A DNA stretch of 64,000 nt from Siphonodentalium dalli (taxonomy: Eukaryota > Mollusca > Scaphopoda > Gadilida > Siphonodentaliidae): assembly GCA_032622095.1 (NCBI GenBank), contig CP136067.1:81804705-81868704 (forward strand), written 5' to 3'. The notes under the pieces were generated by a model. It saw only the letters and a program-made list of their open reading frames with translations, was not told where the DNA came from and did no database searches. Position 1 is the stretch's first letter; every line of letters starts with the position of its first letter. The translations under genes were made by a program, and so were the position numbers. Positions 56,660 through 64,000 of the stretch are shown here, piece by piece.

Positions 56660-58435
56660 ATGAAAAAATTATTAAAATTATTTGTCTGGGGATGTGGATT
56701 GTCATAGAATTATGTTCATGTTCACCATTTTGGCAAGTTTTTTCATAAAAAGTGTGTTATTTGTTGGAAATTGTTCAAAATTATAAGAATCTCCCCTTTC
56801 CCTTTGAATCATTAGTCACTCTGTTTATAGCTTTGAATCTTCATTAGACTGGCAGATTCCACACATGGGTGTATCATGCCACTTTGATGGTACTCTTGTT
56901 CTCATACATATAAAATTATCAATGCATGAGGCTTTGCCCTGACAATTTTTTTAGTGCAGGAAGGATATTCAGGCATGTTGGATATTACAGACATTGAAAT
57001 TAATGCCTGAAATTTGGAGCATATTGCATAGGTCTTCATTCCTACTGTATGGGAATACATCACCGCTCTTTGCTTGCTGCCAAATCAAATTGACTTATTC
57101 CAACATAATGTTTGACTTGGTATCACATTGCTGACAACCTGACACAAGAGAGATTGATTTCTGAATGCTGTCAGAGTGTGCCAGAGGCTAAGATCACAGC
57201 TCAGGTCACAAACATTCTCAGATACATGAGAAATGGTGCACTGATGAACGAATTTATTATTAACAGTGGCCATGAATGTTTTGGCTGAATCCAAGTGCTA
57301 ATTCATCAGTATTCGAATAAAAAGTAATAAAAATTTCCTCTTCGATATGCTTCTATCTGAGAATAAAAATTTGCTTTGACTTTGTGAATATCTTCACAAT
57401 GTATAAGAATGTAAACTTTTTTCTTTTTGTCTTTCTCTCTCTTTTCATCTCTGCACTTGCTCCAAACTTGAATATCTCCACCTTTATTTCCTTTATTTCC
57501 TATGCTCTCATCTCTCCCTACATTCACACACAAGTCAATCATTTATATCCTTCCAAGTGGGGACGAACAACCAGATAGGATTAACAATGGACAGTATATT
57601 TTGTTTTTCCATGTCAGAATATTCTAAACTTTAATATCACTTATTAATATATACAATAACATGTTTTTTTATGATTCCAGGAGTTGAAGGAACAACACAT
57701 TTTTTTTTTCTCTCTGAATTTCATACTTTTTTTTGCTTTGAAGGTTTTTTTGTTTAGCTTCTCTCGACTGATATCATTACGATTGGGTTCAGTTTGCTAA
57801 ACGAACTGGCTTCAATGCTTTGTTCAGATATGAGTGAGGCTTAAAGACAAAAGAAATTATTGGGTTGTGATAGTGAGATCATATATCACACGATGGACAG
57901 CGGGAGCTGATCATAAGTCTTCATTATCACTCACCCACCGTCGATCGCGCTCTCTAATTACCAAGTCCTGTTTCCAAAATTGTCAGCAATGGTTTACGCA
58001 CCATGTTGGAGTTGGCTATGATTAGACCATTGGGACTCTGTGAAGATAGTTTCTACCGCAGTATGTCTGATTCGCATTAAAAATCACACACTTCAGGCGA
58101 AGTGTGACACAGAATTGTTCACTTGAGACTTGGGCATTTTATATATAGGAGTTGGATGCTTGTATATCATTTGACATTGATGTCAATGGTGGGGGGATAT
58201 TCTCATAAATTTCAAATTTGGTATATCATGTGACACTGACATCTAATATATTCTTCAGTAAATTAGAACTTCAGGAAATAATCCATTCTAATCGATTTCC
58301 TAAATTGGTGTGTACTTATCTATGTCAACTTTATATCTGTTGGAAATAGCTGTAACCTAAAAGTAATTATGAGTTGTTTTTTTCACAGGCAATCCTACAT
58401 CCTCAGTACCATGGATATGCACATATATGAAGTAT
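56660..58435. other. Noncoding stretch, nothing recognised
   Basis: Possible 5' intron of the minus-strand gene. Open frames up to 78 codons are low complexity (Lys-rich or Phe/Ser-rich) and were not accepted. Confidence 0.35.
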
Positions 58436-58439
58436 TTAA

Positions 58440-58679
58440 CCCTTCCATGACTGGAGCTTCCTGAAATATTGCGAAAACCCTGTGCCAATGCATTCTCTTT
58501 TATGTTTATTTACCTTGACCTTGTAAGAGAATACATTGGCCTAACAATTACCTTGACCTTGTAAGCCAGTGCATTCTCTCATATATGCAAGGCTCCCTGT
58601 GGGAGACTCACATATATAATAGAATGCACAGGCACAGGATCTTTAATGCTGAACCAGCACAGCTCCCATCATAAAATGG
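58440..58679. mobile_element. Family B TTAA hairpin element, copy 9
   Basis: TTAA on both sides. A small inner duplication repeats TACCTTGACCTTGTAAG. The first hairpin is mostly lost and the second complete. It ends CCATCATAAAATGG. Confidence 0.86.
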
Positions 58680-59484
58680 TTAAGGGTGTGTTATTTCAGC
58701 CGACAGCCCCCCACAAAAAAGAGCTGGGTATGTCTGGTATTCCCCTCAGTTAGGTGTAAACTGATAGTGTCAAGGGGGCATGTAGGGGCTGCAGCTCCCC
58801 TTGGCCTCAATTTAACAGATGCCTGTTCTGATGTATATGTTTGCATTGGGGTTAATTGCTCTTATGAAAGGTAACAAAAATGTGTTCCCTTGTCCTTAAG
58901 TGCATCTTCCACCACTGGTCTCCAGTGTGAACATGAGAAAGTACACCGCTCTTATCTAAATATCAGAAGGAAATGTTTAGTATTCTGACAGGTAGTCATG
59001 ATATGGAAATGAGGGACCCAGTCGTGCTATTGGAATTCTATCAGGCTAATCCCCCTTATTGATTAAGTGATAGTGCCACTGGATTTGTACTGGTCATAAC
59101 ATATCGGTCAGAATATATAACCATGTAATATAATATATTCAATAGTATATACAGCGATGTAGCTGGGGGTCTATAATGGATGAGGAGTAAATGTCCATTT
59201 CAGATGCTCCAACAACTCCCCTCTCAGCCATACATCCAACTTCGGCAAACTCTATTTGCATTGCATCCCAAACTTTTAACTTGATATTTCCCACTATCTC
59301 CATAATTTTTAAATGTGTGTTTCCAAAAGTTGGAAATGCAGACGAAAATAAGATTTCTTTATATATTTTTGACTTCAATATATCTCTAAATTTTATTAAA
59401 TTGTTTAGGTAAATATTCCAACAAGTTTCTAATATACACATGCTTGATATTTTTAATGTTTGTTGGATACATCCCCTTTACCTA

Positions 59485-60025
59485 CTGCTTTGGGTGGAAT
59501 ACGTCCCATTCACCTGCTTTGGATGGAATACGCCCCCTTCACATACTGCTTTGGATGGAATACGTCCCCTTCACATACTGCTTTGGATGGAATACGTCCC
59601 CTTCACATACTGGTTTGGATGGAATACGTCCCCTTCACATACTGGTTTGGATGGAATACGTCCCCTTCACATACTGGTTTGGATGGAATACGTCCCCTTC
59701 ACATACTGCTTTGGATGGAATACGTCCCCTTCACATACTGCTTTGGATGGAATACGTCCCCTTCACATACTGCTTTGGATGGAATACGTCCCCTTCACAT
59801 ACTGCTTTGGATGGAATACGTCCCCTTCACATACTGCTTTGGATGGAATACGTCCCCTTCACATACTGCTTTGGGTGGGATACATCCCCTTCACATACTG
59901 CTTTGGGTGGAATACGTCCCCTTCACATACTGCTTTGGATGGAATACGTCCCCTTCACATACTGCTTTGGATGGAATACGTCCCCTTCACATACTGCTTT
60001 GGGTGGGATACATCCCCTTCACCTA
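59485..60025. repeat. 32-bp minisatellite, 17 units
   Basis: Unit starts lie at 59485 and 59514, then every 32 bases from 59546 to 59994. The core is CTGCTTTGGATGGAATACGT followed by CCCCTTCACATA. Three neighbouring units (59610, 59642, 59674) share CTGGTTTGG, and two (59866, 59994) share GGGTGGGATACATC. Variants are therefore clustered, as expected from local unit duplication. All three plus-strand frames stay open, so the long frames of 200-320 codons over this array are not evidence of genes. Confidence 0.97.
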
Positions 60026-60049
60026 CTTCATTGGGTCGGGAGACATTCC

Positions 60050-60312
60050 TGCTTTGGGGTAGGAGCCATCCCTCCCCACTGCTTTGGTTTGGGGGTGGGA
60101 AACATCCTCTCCACCACTGCTTTGGGGTGGGAAACATCCTCTCCCCCACTGCTTTGGGGTGGGAAACATCCTCTCCCCACTGCTTTGGGGGTGGGAAACA
60201 TCCTCTCCCCCACTGCTTTGGGGGTGGGAAACATCCTCTCCCCACTGCTTTGGGGGTGGGAAACATCCTCTCCCCCACTGCTTTTGGGTGGGAGACCCCT
60301 CCCCCCACTGCA
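60050..60312. repeat. G-rich minisatellite of about 31 bp, 8 units
   Basis: Units carry CTGCTTTGGGGGTGGGAAAC followed by ATCCTCTCCCC(C)A. The first nine bases are the same as in the 32-base array just upstream. This array has probably grown from a diverged unit of that one. Unit lengths vary by a few bases in the G and C runs. Confidence 0.93.
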
Positions 60313-60526
60313 CCCAGTCTCTTTCCTGACACTTTAGTTCTTCATGGTCGCCTTTTCTTTCTATTTTCCCTGGCAGCTATCCTGGTTTTTACATTATTTT
60401 AATTCGACTTCAAGACAAAAAAAAAGTTTTATTTCAAATAAGTTGAAGTATAAACCATTCAATTTATAAGCCACACCAGTCATCAAAACCAGTTAAATTC
60501 AATCTCCCATCACAAAGCTACAAGCC

Positions 60527-60960
60527 TGAGTTTAGTGTGCCTGTTATTTGCAGGGTGAGGTCCCGGAGGGTGAATTTAGTGATGCTATCCCGCATAGTGG
60601 GTCAGCATCACTAAATTCCACCTCTGGGGACCTCATTTTGCTTTATAGACCTCATCGTCTCTAGAAAGCTTCTTTATTATAAAATTTCTAAAGAAACTTA
60701 GATTCTATTCTTTTTTAGTTTAGTTTCTCTAGCCCCAAATTGGCAGATGACACATTGCACAATAGAGGTTCCCAATGGATGTACATCACAACATTCACCA
60801 TTTGGGAACTTCAATCTGAGTCTATGTCATCCAGAGCAGATGAGGCCATGCAGAATGAGGTCCCCAGAGGGTGAATTTGGTGATGCTAGCCCGCTATGCG
60901 GGATAGCGTCACTAAATTCACCCTCTGGGGACCTCATTCTGCAAATGACAGGGACTCGAA
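60527..60960. mobile_element. Family F palindromes, two blocks
   Basis: The first block starts CAAGCCTGAGTTTAGTGTGC and has the core GGAGGGTGAATTTAGTGATG with its inverse. The second block (about 60853-60950) is a cleaner palindrome around CCCGCTATGCGGG. The part between carries TTCCCAATGGATGTACATCA and its inverse-like TTCACCATTTGGGAACTTCA, so the whole is probably one long composite element. Confidence 0.8.
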
Positions 60961-61594
60961 ACTCAGACTTTCAAGGCCAGACAACATTTCGTTCCCAGGC
61001 AAATAATGAAATGAAAAAACCTCTGGAGGGTTATTTAGTAACTCTAGCTGACTCCCTGTTATCCCAAATTAACAGTTAATTAATATCCACCAATTGAATC
61101 ACCACTTTGATGAAGTAATTTGCCAATTAAAATTCTGAAATCAGATTGCCGGAGTCATCTTGGGACCGATTTTGAAGCGATCCCAATTAAAAAGGTGTTT
61201 TAATTTAATTTCTCCTCAGTGTTCATTATCAGTCCTCTTGCTCATTACATTTCGTTATTTAAATTTTAAAACTATGAACAGAATTTCAGACTACACACTA
61301 GTTCAATCTGCTTGTGACAATGTTGCAACAGCAGTGATTTGAAAATTGATGAGTCACTGTAGGATGACTTTCTCTTATCTTTTCCGTTGCTTTTAAAAAT
61401 AAGAAATAAGATTTATTAAACATAGTCATGCACATTTAAATTCTCATCTACGGGTGTGAAAGCACGATATAAAATTAAACTAATTTGTGTTTTATTATGA
61501 ATACCCCAAATTATGCTCTAATGCAAATATAAATAGAGGTAGACATGGTTCAAAATGAGGTACAAATGATTTTAAATTGGATACAACTGAATTA

Positions 61595-62030
61595 CACTTA
61601 TAGATGCATAATCCAATTGAACACCCCTCAATTACTATTTATTTGGATTCGGGGGTAAAAAATGTTTTGTTCGAGTCGAGGAACCCACCTATCAAAGCTC
61701 AAGTTATTAGATATCGATTTTTTTTAAATCTATCACTAGTATTTTTCACCATCGAGACTTATTAGTGGCCCAGTAAAAAGTCGACGAGCTGAGGGTCTCG
61801 GACCAAATTGCGGATGAAGATGGACAACTCTAAAATCAAGAGGCTTTGTGTTGATAATAAAGCCAAATTTCATCGAACAACATTTTAATAAATAACAAGT
61901 TTAGGGCAATTTTATACTATATTTGACTGGTTAGCATTATTTTTATGCAATTAATCGATTAGACTAATAGCTGTTGTTGGAATCTGATTATATGGGGACC
62001 ATCGAATCAGATTGAGTACCTTAAGTTTAC
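61595..62030 (+). repeat. Family G dispersed repeat, copy 3
   Basis: Starts TAGATGCATAATCCAATTGA and ends GGGGACCATCGAATCAGATT then GAGTACCTT, the same end as the copy at 23879. It is closest to the copy at 49165 in its first half. Confidence 0.82.
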
Positions 62031-62039
62031 ATTATTGGG

Positions 62040-63340
62040 GCTAAAACTATATTAAAATGTCCCCGATTTACAGTAAACTTTTTGGCAGGAAAAAGCCTGC
62101 AGGGATTCAAATATGCTTCGTTCAAGACTTACTTCTCAACAGTATGTTTGTTATATCTAGATATCTGTTGATACCCTCATAAAATATAGAGTTTTCTTGA
62201 GAACCTTGCTCCACAGAATTCTCGACTTTAATTTTCTATTGTATTCTTATGACCTATGAGGAGCTAATTTCCATCCATGCTCACTGAAGCAAGAGTTCAA
62301 TCGGGAGAGGAAACATGTGTCATTGTAATTAGAGAGAATCGAAGAACAAAACCAAATTGTCCTGCCTCGGAGCGCCTTACATGTAAAGAAGACATAATGA
62401 GGATATGAAATTTTAATATCATTCTTTAGACTTCGTGACAATAGTTAATAGAAAATTTAATAATTAAGAAGGAAAGGAAATCGTGGAGACTATTTTATTC
62501 CAGCCTAATAATGATAAATGCCTCTAGTTATCATAAAAAGTTACGACTAGCCTGATTGGTTTTGAATAATTGATAGACCATGTCTTGTTTTTAGCTTCCA
62601 CATTTCGACACCCCACCTCCGTTTTTCGTCCCGTCAATTAAGAAGAGTAATGAGTTAGTTATGGCCTAATCAGGTTGATGGTGTTTAATGTTGAGATATC
62701 TCCTTGTGATTGGAATTGCCAGATGACATCAGCAGTCGACTTTACATGAGATCTTGGCTGGGGGCTATCAGTGATGCTATGAGGATGTCTCCGTGTTGTA
62801 GAGACGGGACCATTTATCAATGCTGTTGACAGTGCATCCAACAGTGTAGGACCCTGCAGGGTTCCAGATTCCTATTGAATGATAGATCAGTCCTACCAGG
62901 GGCTTCTGACTTTGAGTTTTTGTGCTATTTGTCATCACAGGAAACTGCACCTGCTTAATGACCCCTCCCTGCTTGTTTAATGACTTCTCCCAGCTTCTTC
63001 CAGCATCATTCAGACTTTCTTAATGATTCTGCAGTTTCAAGCATCCATTTCTGGCTTCTCAATCAATCCTTCCTTGTTTCAGATCCCATCAATTTAGAAT
63101 TTCTTATAGCCAAACGTCATCTTTAATTGGGGAGGCACCATAGGTGGGAACCTTCTGCTCACCCTGCTTTAATAACCCCTATTTGCTTCATCTAGTATCA
63201 AACCAGGAGCTGGGGAGTGGTATGCAGAGTATCCACCCCCCCTGCCCTCAATACATCTCGTTCTCACTGTGCATTTTTCTATGCTGCCGACTTTCAAAAC
63301 AAAATGGAGCGTATATCAAAGTAATTCTATTATTTCTCCA
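62040..63340. other. Noncoding stretch, nothing recognised
   Basis: No exon supported. C/T-rich words such as CTTCTCCCAGCTTCTTCC recur at 62940-63080 without a clear unit. Confidence 0.35.
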
Positions 63341-63346
63341 AATAAA

Positions 63347-63569
63347 CCCTTCCATGACTGGAGCTTCCTGAAATTTTGCAAAACCCTGTGCCAATGCATT
63401 CTCTTATCCATGCGAGTCTCACATATATAAGAGAATACATTGGTGTAACAGTATTTACCTTGACCTTGTAAGCCAGTGCATTCTCTATGGGAGACTCGTA
63501 TATATAAGAAAATTCACTGGCACAGGATCTTTAATGCTTCACCAGCACTGAGCTTCCATCATGAAAATA
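63347..63569. mobile_element. Family B TTAA hairpin element, copy 10
   Basis: Left CCCTTCCATGACTGGAGCTT. The right end is CCATCATGAAAATA before TTAA (63570-63573). Both hairpins have partial loop deletions. Confidence 0.86.
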
Positions 63570-63573
63570 TTAA

Positions 63574-64000
63574 TAAGTTCTGTGATTTTACGAGAAAAGT
63601 GTCGCACGAAACTGCTCCTCTACAATTTTTTTTCTTTTCTGCTCCATTTCTATCCATAACACTATGACTGAATATCTGGTCTGCATGATGACGTGGAGAA
63701 ATAATAGAATTACTTTGAGATACACTCCATTTTGATTTGAAATTCAGCAATATAGAAAAAAGCACACCAAGAACTGCATGTGCCGTATTCCAGTGATTAC
63801 ACAGTGTGAGACCACAACTTTGAAATTACTAGTACATGCTTGAAGGTTTCTCTGGTTCTAAAGAGCTGTTTATGGGTAATAACCGGTGGCGAGAAATTTC
63901 AGAAGAATATGATAACCCCCTCCCTCCCCTGTTGTCCTGTCCCTGTTAGCCATAGATAATTCTGGAATTGATTCATCTCATGATGTGCATGGCATCATGG
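63574..64000. other. Noncoding right edge, nothing recognised
   Basis: No gene or repeat family recognised in the last 430 bases. Confidence 0.35.

Noticed and set aside
57306-57542. Candidate first exon of the orphan gene (Lys-rich minus frame)
   Set aside because: No signal peptide and no donor with the required one-base overhang.
59955-60332. Minus-strand frames of 68-125 codons
   Set aside because: Readings of the G-rich minisatellite; same repeat in several frames.
59440-60402. Overlapping plus-strand frames of 200-320 codons rich in GWNTSPSHTA-like repeats
   Set aside because: They are three-frame readings of a 32-base minisatellite whose unit has no stop in any plus-strand phase.

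Overview
The window looks like a piece of an animal nuclear genome, most likely a marine invertebrate. The evidence is A+T-rich sequence, short exons with GT-AG borders separated by introns of 3 to 17 kb, CR1-like LINE remnants, many short inverted-repeat transposons (MITEs), and frequent TACATGTA-type words. I cannot name the species. There are no bacterial operons, rRNAs or CRISPR arrays.

Only two host genes can be supported. The main one lies on the minus strand. Six exons (56564-56650, 39301-39398, 36022-36148, 31806-31985, 21124-21302, 18164-18529, in transcription order) join with matching phases into about 345 residues that end in a stop codon. The protein looks secreted. It has scattered cysteines, a CVPNMGQHYF motif across one splice junction, a GFGW motif, and a C-terminal hydrophobic tail typical of a GPI-anchor signal. 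Its first exon(s) are not visible and are probably beyond the right edge. I recognise the fold only as an uncharacterised family. The second gene is one plus-strand exon at 4352-4446 that matches the N-terminal segment of cytosolic cysteinyl-tRNA synthetase. No other exon of that gene was found here.

The rest is repeats. Region 0.5-8.6 kb holds two minus-strand CR1-like reverse transcriptase remnants and a 30-bp minisatellite. Region 12-20 kb has a cluster of TA-flanked palindromic MITEs (called family A here, Tc1/mariner-like). TTAA-flanked elements (families B, C, D, E and a 2.0-kb element at 54.5-56.5 kb, all starting CYCTTT) look piggyBac-like. Family F palindromes look hAT-like, because one copy has an 8-bp target duplication. 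A 1.09-kb element at 44.9-46.0 kb has 28-bp terminal inverted repeats and an internal array of GCGCTTAAGCGC-type palindromes. Families G and H are longer dispersed repeats. A 32-bp minisatellite followed by a G-rich 31-bp one occupies 59.5-60.3 kb.

The most interesting structures are: a hairpin module shared by several TTAA elements, present in one family D copy and absent from another; nested insertions that give relative ages; a nearly identical 381-bp inverted duplication (16.6 and 25.5 kb); and the orphan GPI-anchored gene whose introns carry most of these elements.
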